Shown here: piece after piece, positions 23,501 through 35,500 of the stretch
How positions within the stretch are numbered: position 1 is the stretch's first letter
Layout: each line of letters opens with the position of its first letter
DNA from: Luidia sarsii
Taxonomy: Eukaryota > Echinodermata > Asteroidea > Paxillosida > Luidiidae
Assembly: GCA_949987565.1 (NCBI GenBank)
Contig: OX465110.1
Location: 13,148,929-13,212,928 of the forward strand
Direction: 5' to 3'
DNA length: 64,000 bases
The notes under the pieces: generated by a model
Database searches by the model: none
What the model was told of the DNA's origin: nothing
The model's input: only the letters and a program-made list of their open reading frames with translations
Position numbers and translations under genes: made by a program

Positions 23501-26500
23501 CTGCATACAATTGCTATATTGAAATATATTTGCCGCATCGAGGGAGGTTTGTACATCCAGCAGAAACGGTTTTTTGGTTTTCTTGTTTCCCCACTGACAA
23601 GCTCTGCACTCACTTTTATTTAAAGATCTCATCGACTATTGATGGATCCATTATCAGTGGTTTTTCATTTTGTTTCCATTTAAAAGAGTGTTTTTGTTTG
23701 TTTTCTAATTGGTTGCAATAAAAAAAGAAGGTGTTTTTGAAGGTCGTTGGCAGCTGTATGATGAGAGACCATTTTTCTCACCTTCTGGAATAGCCTGGAA
23801 ACACCTCCAGCTTGGACGGGCTTTTAGTTTTCAGTAATCCATACCTTCGGGCTTATCGGTACGCAGGTGCGTCCGTTTGTGTTGTTGTTCTTCTGACGGG
23901 TTTCTGGGTTTTGTTTTCTGCCGATTTAAGCTCTGCTGGATCGATGTCGTAATTGAAATCCGCTCGTGTCGACGGAATGAGGTTGTTTGCGTCGGGATGA
24001 AAAAAAATACGGGCTGTGATCCCTTGAGATGCACGGGCGGCAGTCGATGGTGGATTGCTTCCGACTGGTCTCCCACACCCACAGCTACTGCCCAAGCTCT
24101 CATATCGCCCTTACAGGTTACTGCTGGGGTGGGTGGTGGTTGGGTGGTGTACACTGTACAGTTTGGACTCTGGAGTATTCCACCACAGTCTGTGTTCTGC
24201 AGGACCACTCTCACGCTCCATTTTAATCGCGATTCGAAAACTGATTTTTGTTTGTTTGGGGTTTTTGGGTGTTACAAAATAAAATATGGTTGATAACGCT
24301 TACCCTAAATCCTCCTGTCAAGGAGCTGCAGGTTGGTGGTCGCTGTGGTCTTCTTGCTTTTAATTAATGATATATTACAGCCTGTTGTAGTTATTATTTT
24401 ATTATAACTAGGTTATTACGTGTAGCTAAGATGGTCATTCATGGGGGTGATCACCGTGTAGGAGTGAACACTGCCAAATCGGTTCCTATCCCCGCTTCAG
24501 ACCAACCGCTAGAAACTATACTAAATGATAGCAGGACCAAGGTGCTATGGTGTTGCCTCCACGGGGTGTGGCTGAAGACTGATCTAAATGCACCGAGGAA
24601 AGGCATCGGCTTTTCCCCCTCAAAAGGCCTAATAAAAGAATGGCTATTGTGCCTCTAACTTGGCTTAACAAAGGAAGGATAAAATAACTCCCTAGCCAGG
24701 GGAAAAAAATCCCGACTGGGTTGTTGTAAAATTGTGCATGTGTCCTTGCTTGAGGGTGGAGTTTGAATTGCTATTTGAATCACGATCTGATTTTTCTGTT
24801 TAGTAAGAGTGAGAATGGCATGAATACAGGTACACAGGTAGCTCAGATGGGTTAGAGAACAGGTGTTTATATCAGGGGTCTCCTGTTCAAGCCCCGCTCT
24901 ATGCCAAATCTTCTTTTGCGTCATTCACACCTTGTTCCTCGTCGGTTTTTCATTTCACTTTGCTTGGGAAACGGATATAAAATGTTCTAGAAACAATCGC
25001 AGGTGTTCGCATCAGACTTTGAGCCGAAAGGACGGATCTGGTTGAATCAAAACCTCTTCTTATTTTTTATTTTTTATTTTTTATCACGTCAGTTTGCCAT
25101 GCACACTCATTAGTTCGTCCTTCTGCAGTCGAGAAAAAATAATTCCTCAACCCCCCCCCCCAACACTGGCTAAGTGGGTCATTAGCCTGGACGATTCCGG
25201 CTACAATTGTGTCCTGGTGTCGTTCGGTGCAAAGCGGCCGTGATTTTAAACGCCCGGTCCGTCTTGCCAATGTTTATGACACTGGGGGACCTACATGGGA
25301 TGAAGAGGAAGGGACGAGGGGCAGCTCACCCCACCACAAATGCCTCATTTCAGCACAGCTAGCTATTTCCTAGGGAAATCTCAAAAATGTAGTGGGCCTG
25401 ACATTTCGATCCTAGCAGGACCTTTCTCAAAGGCAGAGAAAGGTCCTGCTAGGATCGAAACGTCAAGCCCACTACATTTTTGAGATTTGCATTTTGGTAA
25501 TTCTAGTCAGTATTTTGCAACATTTTTGTATATCACTTTACGTTATTTCCTATTTAATCTCTTTTTTTCCCTTAGAGACTTTCTTGGCTACACTACTGAC
25601 TGTTTACACCGCAACCATGATCCCATTTTCTCACCCCCAGGGGGAAAAGTAATTCCCCCGCGGGATTTGCTCTGTCGATTCACAGCAACAGTGATGACTC
25701 AACCCTCGACCAAAGTGCAGGTCAAACCCCGGCATTCACTGCAAGATTAGGGGTGCGGATCCGTGTAAACTCGTGCCAACAGCGCAGTGTTTGGGTAACA
25801 TTTGTTTTCTGGCGCGCCCCTCTGTTTACTGACCGGGTTGAGTGATCCTTAGCGGTTTCTCTTCCAGTCTCGATCACGGCGCACAAAACCCGGAGGGAGT
25901 AGGGGATGGCGTGGGTAGGGGGGTAGCTGCTAAACCCACCCTGAATTCGCACTTGTTCTATTTAAAGCCCCTACACAACATTGGTAAGATCGAAAAACAG
26001 AAATGTTCACATATTTACATGAAACTTATACAGTTTGAAGATGGTTATAGTAGAAACCAGAAATGAGTAAAAGAAATAGTTTACGTCTCACCGAGATCTA
26101 AACTATTTTTTCGGGACAGTGCGGCGTTGAATGCTGCATTTTTGCGAAACAAATGAAGCGTTTTTCACAATTTTTTCGAGACTCGGTTGGCAGATTGAGC
26201 TGAAATTTTTACAGGTGTGCTATTTCATGCATTTGTTGGATCAGACAACGTATGGATGCTATTCTTTGACCTCGACCAATGTTGTGTAGGAGCTTTAACC
26301 GGGGAGAGTACTGCACACAGTTCCGGGGTTAAAGCGTGCTGGTAAATGAGTTGCATATCTCCGAGGTACAGCTGAGGCAAGAGACTGAAGTGTGCAAAGG
26401 TCCATCTCTATTTCCCGGGGAATTTCCCTGTGGTGTTTTGTTGTAGTGTGAAAAGGCCTGTAGCCCTGTTAGACTGCCCAAATACATTTCAATCGGGATT

Positions 26501-29500
26501 CAAAAACTGGGGTGTTTTTTATTTTGCTTGCCTTCAGTGCCGTTCACACAGGCTAACAAATCACGACGCAAAATAAACTAGAGCCGATTGTGATGAGCAG
26601 TTGTGGTCAAATGGTGTGCATGTCCTTGAGGGTGGCCCAGGCAGGGAGACATAGGCCGTGTCCAAAACGGGCGTCTAGAGCTAGGTCTAGGTCTTCCCCC
26701 CATTGGAAATACACAGGTGTGAAGACAATAGCCCTAGCCGTAGCTCTGGAAGCCCGTTCCGGACACGGCCATATAAACAAGCACAGCACTTCCTGCCAAT
26801 CAGAGCACGAGTAGTGCATTGTAGGATAAAAAAAAAAGAGTTTCTTTTGCTGTGGAGTATTCATACACACTCCCCTTGGCAAATATTTAGCAGTAATTTA
26901 GAAGAAAAAAAGCCACACAAATAGAGGAGTCCGAATTGCAATTCAAATCACACTATTAATCACGATATTATGTTATTGTGTCCACACTCCACACACACTC
27001 AGAAAAGTGGAGTTTGGATTGCGATTCAAATCGCGATCCAAACAAGCCTGTTTATTTTGGACAGTAGAAACGGCCCTAGACTAGGGTGTGTGTGTGAAGG
27101 GGGGGGGGGTTGCTGAGGGAGAGTAATAAACAAAACCAGACTAACGAGGTTAGCCCCATTAAGTCCTCCAAGATACAATCAAGTCTTGATTAGGCGGGTG
27201 AGACTGCCCCAATCAGATGTAGATTGGCCGTGGACGGAGTCCCCAAAGCTCTGACCCAAGGAAAGGAATAAATCAAATCAAATACAGTGAGTGAAAATAG
27301 AACGGTACCTACTGACCAAAACATTCCCAAAAAAAATCCCCACCAAATCTGACAAAAGGGGGGTAGATGGGTCTGATGATTAAATCTTGGCAGCACCTTT
27401 CTCCCAGGCAGAATCAGTAGTTACATTGTTAATTAAACCTTCCCAAATCCTGCAGAACCCTATTTTAGTATTTGCCTTTTGCAGGATTCTGCAGGATTCA
27501 GGGCACATGAGAGTTGAAACATTGCAGGATTGTGCAGGATTCAGGGCACATGACAGTTGACACATTGCAGGATTGTGCAGGATTCAGGGCACATGAGAGT
27601 TGACACATTGCAGGATTGTGCAGGATTCAGGGCACATGAGAGTTGACACATTGCAGGACTGTGCAGGATTCAGGGCACATGAGAGTTGACACATTGCAGG
27701 ATTGTGCAGGATTCAGGGCACATGAGAGTTGACACATTGCAGGATTCTGCAGGATTCAGGGCACATGAGAGTTGACACATTGCAGGATTCTGCAGGATTC
27801 AGGGCATTTGGGATTTATGTCACTGTAGGAAAATGAAGGATACAGGCTACTACTACTGGAGAAGGATTTTGCAGGATTTAGGGCACATGAGAGTTGACAC
27901 ATTGCAGGATTCTGCAGGATTCAGGGCACATGAGAGTTGACACATTGCAGGATTCTGCAGGATTTAGGGCACATGAGAGTTGACACATTGCAGGATTCTG
28001 CAGGATTGAGGGCATTTGGGATTTATGTCACTGTAGGAAAATGAAGGATACAGGCTACTACTACTGGAGAAGGATTTTGCAGGATTTAGGGCACATGAGA
28101 GTTGACACACTGTAGGAATGTGCAGGATTGAGGGCATAAGGCGATTTTGTCTGTAGGAAAATGCAGGATGCTGGTAACAATTTGGACGTCGTTGTGGCTT
28201 TTGTCAAGAGATTATCCATTCGAAAAAGGGCCCATTGTTCTAAGCTGAAAAGAATCTTGTTTAGAATGTGGACTAAAACTCAATAAGCTCAGTGCAGGAT
28301 TTGGCAGGATTCAGGCAATGGTCCACAGTAGCCAGTACTACAGGATTTTGCAGGATTCAGGTCACATTCAGGTCACACTTTGAACAAGGTAGGATTGCAG
28401 GATTTTGCAGGATCCGGGTTATATCTTACAAAAAATTAGAAGGGGGTTAGGTTAAGATCCATAGCATGCGTACATTGATTTGTGGTTTACACATGTGCAG
28501 CAGGAGTTGCAGTGGTTGAACGTCTGCCTCTCAGAGCCTCTTGCTTTGTGGAACTGCCAAGAGCGCTTGCATGCATACCGTACTTGCATGGATGGATGCA
28601 CAGAGCAGTGCATCGATACATGCACGAGTGGTGCATGGATACGTGCTCGAGTGGTGCAGCTCCTTAATAGGAAAACAAATCTCAACCAACGTCCCAGCGT
28701 TTTACATCGCGTTTCTTTCCGGTCGATCGCGGAAAAGGACCCCTGAAATAGAATATGAAAAATAACTTTAAAATAACCCATCCTCTCATCTATATTCGTA
28801 TCCTTGTACTGCCTGTAGTCTCTCCCTGCCCCTCCCTCCTGCCCCTCCCTTCCCCTCCACCTGTTGACCCCTCTCTCCGGATCGAAATAGGGTCGGCCGA
28901 TCCCAGGCTCCGGGTTTAAGACGTCCAAGATTGGGTTACAAATCCTCTCTGGTTGTGGTTTGGTGTGGTGTCCCTTTTATCAGCATGAATCTCTTTCTTT
29001 CACTCTCTCACTCTCTGTCTCCCACTCTCCCTTCCTATCTCTCTCTCTCTTTCTCTCACTCTCTCTCTTTCCCTCTCCCTCTCTCTATTTCTCTCTCTCT
29101 CTCTTTCTCTCTCACCCCCTCTCTCACTCCCCCTCTCACTCTCTCTCTCTCTCTCCCTCTCTCTCACTTTCTCTCTCCCACTATCTCCCCCCCACTATCC
29201 CTTCCTTTCTCTCTCTCCCTTTCACTCTCCCTTCCCCTATCTCTGTCCTGCTGTTTGTCTCTCTTTCTGCCTTTGTAATCTCCCTGTCTTTCTCTCTTTT
29301 GCTCTCTCTCTCTCTTCCTCTCTCTCTCTGTCTGTCTCTCTCACTCTCTCCATCTCTTGCTCTCTCTGTCAATCCCTCTCTCTCTCCCTCTGTCTGTCTC
29401 TCTCACTCTCTCTCTCTCTCACTCTCTCACTTTCTTGCTCTCTCCGTGTCTGTCTGTCTCTCTCCTCTCTTTCATTTGCTCTCTAATTTTCTTTTGCACT

Positions 29501-32500
29501 CAATAGGGCCTATCTCTCTGTCTCCCTCTCCAACTCGCCAGTTTTCTCATTCTATCTTTGCCACAGAAAATCTTTGTGTCTCTCTCCCTTGTCTGTCTCT
29601 GTCTTTCAATCTCTCTCTGGTTGTGTCTGTTTGTGTGTCTCCCATCCTCTCTTTTCTCTCCATTTCTGCCACTCCCCTTTCTGCCTCTGCCTCCCAGCCT
29701 TTTTCTCTCACTGTGTCTATTGTATATGTCTCTCATCAGCTTTTTTCCCCCTGTCTGTCTCTGTCCCTCACTCAGATTCTCCTGTCTGGCTCTCTTAATA
29801 ACCCTCCCAGTAGTTTTATTTATTTGTTCAGGATGCCTGCGTATCCTGTGGCGATGAGGCTCAGTCCCCACTGTCCCTTTCTCCCACCAGAAATTAATTC
29901 CTAACAATCCCCTGAGATCTATCACCCTTAGGGTGAGGGGTAGGGGCTTAAGGTCAGGGTTGGGGTCACTATTAAGGGTTGTGGTTAGGGTTATTATGAT
30001 AATGGTTAAGGGTTAAAGGTTAGGTTTAGCGTTACCATTAACACTAGGGTAAAGGGATGGGGTTAGGGATAGGGATAGGTTTAGACTTAGAGTTACCTTA
30101 CCAGTCAAAAATAAGTAGACTCCAAGTAGGCTCCACGCGAAAATCCTTTCGCGAAAGGACTTTCGTGTGGAGTCTACTTATTTTTGACTGGTACAGTAGG
30201 GTTAGGGTTAGGGTCAGGGTTAGGGTTAGGGTCAAGGTTAGGGTTAGGTTTAGGGTCAGGTACAGGGTTCTGTTTAGGCAGAGTGTTCATTTGAAGAAAA
30301 AAGGGGGCATTTGAATCGAGATTCAAATCACGATCACGAATAATGGCGTTTATTTGGTGTGCTGGAAACGGCCCACGAACGAAGGCGACGAAGACAAAGA
30401 CAGCTTGCCTGAGTTAGCTGGCCTCGTACAGCATGTACAGAGGGGGTGTGCTGCTACCATAAACCACCAGCTTGTTTCACCAAGCCAGTCTCGTCACAGG
30501 CAATTGAGCCCCGCCACCAGGTCGATACAGATTTACATAGAGACGCGACTCGTGGGCACAAAATTAATGATCACCAGCTCATCCTGCACGTATCAACCCT
30601 CAGGCAGAATGTTTCTCCGGGTTTTGGTTGTTTTGGGTCGGGAGGTTTACGCCTTAGAGCAAAGCAGAGCAGACAGCCCATGATTTGGTGGGTTTTTTTT
30701 TCCCGCTAAGAGTTATTGCATCAGTGACGTGAGGCAATGGCAGTGGTTCCTCCCAGATAAGCGTGGAGCCCCTGGATCGTCTCCCGTGGCAAAGCTCCCA
30801 GTGTCACATTGTCATTGATTTACGGCGAAGATTCATCGCAGGGGGACAGTTGGGCGGGACACGTCTTATTTCTCTCCTTTTTTGTTTCTCTCTTCTTCTT
30901 CTTCTGTTTTAAAGATAATGTAGATTTACAGTCTTGTTTCCACTTGCTGTTATCTGCCACCCTTTTTTTCTGATTTTTCGGCCTCAGGATGCAGAAAGCT
31001 GGAGCCCTGACACTAACCGTCATGTCTCCTCCACTTTATTTCGGCCTTCTTTTTTTTTTTTTTTTTTTTTTTTTGCATCCCTACAAAAAGATAAACATGC
31101 CCTTCAATCTGTTCAGGGTTCTGGTGGCATGACTTTCTCTTTAAAGATCGTCCTCTTTCCTTTTTGATTTTCATCGGATAACTCGTCCTGTTTTTTTTCA
31201 CCAGTTTTTGTATCACCTCAGTGGAAAGTGGCATGCTTTATATTCCAAATTATTATTACTCCAGTCTGTGGAACGTCGCTATAACGAACGCCGATATGCC
31301 GAACATTCGGCTAGATAACGAACATGCCCTTTGGCTCCTGTTTTTTGTCTACAAGGTATGTGGCCGCAACTGCTATAACGAATGACCACTATACCGAACA
31401 AGTTTCATGGATCCCGGGATGTTTTATAACGACGTTTCACTGTATTATTATTATTATTAGGGTGTCTGACTCAGATGTTTCCATCGTTAGAGATTGTTGC
31501 CAGAAGCTGAACGACTACCGTAATCAGAATGATGAAAATTTATTTTGCTTTGGCCCCATTAAAAAAAATGGAATTCTGCAAATTCGCCCAAAACAAGGCT
31601 ATAAAGCCACTCAGGGTTAAGTGCTGAGAAAAGAAGGAGAAAGGGAGGGACTTAGGAAGGCTGCAGATAGGATTTGACATTCCTCTTTAAAAAAGGGCAA
31701 GATTGTATGCTGGTGGGAAACATGAACCAGGAAGGGAATTCCAGAGAGAGGCAGACCGAGGGAAGAAGCTGTTTTGATACATGTACCTCTCCGTTCTACA
31801 CCTTGGGAGAGACAAAGTGTATGGGTGGGAGGAGGCAAAGAGCCTGGTTGCTCGCTGAAATGTCCTAAAATGGGGCAGGATTACTGGATTAGATCTCTAG
31901 GGTTCAGGGTATCGGGCCCTCTGACATTTGAAGGTTGGTGTGAAGTTGACTGTCTCTTTTCTTTCTTCAAATGACAAGCAGCGGTAAGGGAAATAGACTG
32001 GGAGGTTGCAGTTGATCAGGCCAGTGGATTAGTACGAACATTGGTCTTTGAGACCACTCTGCTGGACATCTGTGCAGCTCCTTGGTCTCAACACACTCTT
32101 ACATGCTCCCTAGTCCTCCAATACTCTTTGGTCAGGTAGTACCCGTGCTGCGCAGGGAGCGCGCTTGGTCCGCACTGTCCGACAATTATTGTTTAGGCAG
32201 CTAGGGGAGCATGTTGACAGAGCTTGTTGACACTGAGGAGTTGAGTTTTTGTGGTGACAGGTCCATGTGGGTATTTTAAGGTAAGCATGGGAATTAATTG
32301 CCATCTGCTTACCGACTACAAAGTTGTACGTGCTGATGGTAGAGACATACAACGTGTACATGTGTGGTTGTAACACAATATTATAATACATACATGTAGA
32401 TGGTAGAGGGCAGAAAAACAACCTTGTACTTGTACCAGTACCGGTACCTACCGTACATGTGCATGGAACATTTTTCTTATATACGTAGGTACTGTACATG

Positions 32501-35500
32501 TATGTTATTCATGTCTCATCATAAGACAGGGTCCAGTGTATAGGGCTGCCAGTGTACTCATTTTTCTGGCCTATGGTTCATTTAATGTACCATAGGCTTA
32601 TTGTAAATTTACAGTAATCCTCTCCCCCCACCCAAAGCCTCTTGGCTTACGGCTGTGGCTTGTACACAGAGGCTGGCCGGCTGCTTTACACACACAGCCG
32701 GAGCCAATTCCCACAGAGCCACTGCGCGCCATATCGGGTTGCAGCCAATTATCATTGGAGACAGACAATAAGGAAGTGTCCGGGACATAACGCTCACATA
32801 CTCATGCCCATGCCTAAGCAGTACTGTCAGTGAGGGGTAATTTAGCCTCGCTCTGTTGCATCAGACCCCATCTGAGGAAAGACAGAAATTGCCGCCGCAA
32901 CTTTTTTTTTCAGGCAAAATTCGCGTCCCAATGAAGACAAATTTGTTTGCTAGATCCCTCTCCATCCAACACGTTTCGCGAATTGAATTCAGTAATTTGT
33001 TCTTTTCTAGACAGAGAGGATGGAGGTGAGGAGCTCAGTAAGAAATTGACAGCGCGACAAATGTGAAGATTCTACTCAGAGGATAGTTTTTCTATTACTG
33101 TATGTACTAACGTGTACATGTAGTATGTACAGTAGCTTCTTGGATGACTCAACTGTGGACATTTTCTGCCTACATGTGTAGTACCCATGTTTGTATGCAA
33201 CACTGGGCTCTGGGCTCTGGCTAGGTAAAAGGGCTGTTTCTACTGTTCCAAATAAACATGATTATTTGGATCGCAATTTGAATTGCGATTCAAACTCCAC
33301 TTCTTCTTTAAGTGGGGACGTCGGCACACAACAGACGCGATTATTAGTGGGATTGAAATCGTGATTCGGACTCCACTATTAGTGAGACTTTTGCAAATAA
33401 TCGTGTTTATTTGTGACGCGACGTGTGTGGGAATGCTCTGCTGAATCTTACCGGGTTTTGTTTTGGTTTGAGCGTGCGGTGCATCCCACAATGCACCGCT
33501 CGACTGACAGGAAACTTACATGTACATGTAGTACTGTGCTTATTTACAGTGTGTCTCTCTGCGTGGGCCACCCTCAAGGACACACCCATGCACATGGCGG
33601 CACAAATAAACCTGGTTATTTGGAGAAAAAAAATGCTCATTAATTCCGAATTGTGATTAAAATCCCACTAGTAATCGTGTCTATTGTGTCCACACATGCC
33701 AAAGATGAAGTATTGTGATCCAAATAATTTTGTTTATTTGGGACACTGGAAACAGCCCTACACACTGGCCTACAGCTTCATGTCTTTATGCGTGGCTCGT
33801 GGTGGTTTGTTTGTATCTTAAAATGTCAAAGAAATGGCAAAAAGAACGATACAGCGTGTAGCCATGCATGGTTTGGACTGTCACTGCGCTCGATGGAAGA
33901 CAAGGAGAAGGTCCCCCCCAAAAATACGAGGGCTTGGCCAGGGAGGGAACTGCGACGAGTTGTCATGGCCGTTGTGTGTCAGGGTTTGTCTCTTTGGTCC
34001 AGAGTGCCTTGCTGGGTACCAGTCCAAAGGCAATAGAAAAGCAGCTTGTCAGTGTTTGGTCACCAGTGACGGTAGAATTGCTCCAGAAAGCGGCCCTACA
34101 GGGAACCAGATTTTGGAGAAAAAAAAAAACATTCCAATTTTAAAAAAGAAGAAAATTGTGATCTTGAAGAATTAAGCAACATCAATGCCAGATACACTGT
34201 GGATGCCTGATTTGGGGTTGTTGTTTTTTCTTGGATTGTGTTGTTGTTCATGTTCGGCGATATTCAGCTTTGCAGGAGATGGAGAAGTTGGCACAAGGGA
34301 TTCTTTGAAATTCATACATTTTCCCATTTCTCGTCAACTCTTCCTCTTCCCCGCCTCCACTTCCCTGCCTCCACCTCCCCTCCTCCACCTCCCCTCCTCC
34401 ACCTGCCCGCCTCCACCTGCCCGCCTCCACCTCCCCGCCCCTCCCCCATCGTCGGCAGAAGAACAGTGCCCCTCCCCCTGCCGCATTGCTCAAGCACAGA
34501 GCATAGATCTGAATTATATTGCTGCACTGAGGAGACGGGAGTTACCTTGGCAACACATCCCGGGCGGCGGTGGGGGGGGGGGATTCTTTCTGTTCTTTTT
34601 TTTCATCTTGTTGGCCTCACGCCTCACAGATGTTCCCGAGAGGTCTGACTGCCGGTTGGATATTGAAGTCAAGTCCGATAGGAAAGGAGAGAGGGAAAGA
34701 GGAAGGAGAGGGAGGGGGCCGGGAAAGGGGGTGGGGAAACTTGAGTCAAACTGAGTTTAAATGTGCAGAGCTACTAACATGCATAAAGCCCACTACTGGT
34801 ACCACTAAGTCAAGAGCATTAAGACAGTTAGCTGATGCCTACTCGGGTGTCATGAAGGAATCCCCTCCACACTAATCTGTCCAGCGTGGCAGTCCTCAGC
34901 TCTTCAACTCTGCCAAGTCCTGTATCTCTCTTCACCATACCAATGTAATTTGTCTTCTCCCAACCCCAACCCCCTTTTTTTCTCCCATTGTCATGTGATG
35001 GATCGACAATACAAGACTAGCAGAGGGCTCTGGATGGCGTACACAATGCCCTGTCAGCCGCAATCTTCTGATCCATAGTTTTCAGAAACCTTTGGAAGAC
35101 CTCCATTTAGAATGGTATTTCTCACATGATCCCCCCCCCCATGAAATGTCGAGAGCCATTCTTAGCATACATGCATATACCCCCATCAAGAACCCTTTCT
35201 TGTTGTACTGTTAACATGGTTAATGCCCACGATTCTGCACCATATAGAAGTACAGGTACATGTACATGTACACTGCTAAGTCTTCTGTGCGTGTACATGT
35301 GCGTGAATACAGTTACCTGTCATAAAAAGCAGAGCTTTGGCAAGCTAATTTGACAACTGTTCACGGAGCAAGTTTTGGTTGCAGGAGATGCCCTGGGACA
35401 TAGGCCCCAGGACAAAAAGCACGGCACAGACGCAACCATTAGATTTAGAGGTTTATGAACCGAACTTTGTGTACAAGTCCCTGCCCCAGGCTCGCGCTTC

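Noticed and set aside
34185..34754. Open frame of 189 codons with hydrophobic start
   Set aside because: The middle is a CCTCCACCTC tract and the end a GA-rich tract; no homology or splice support.
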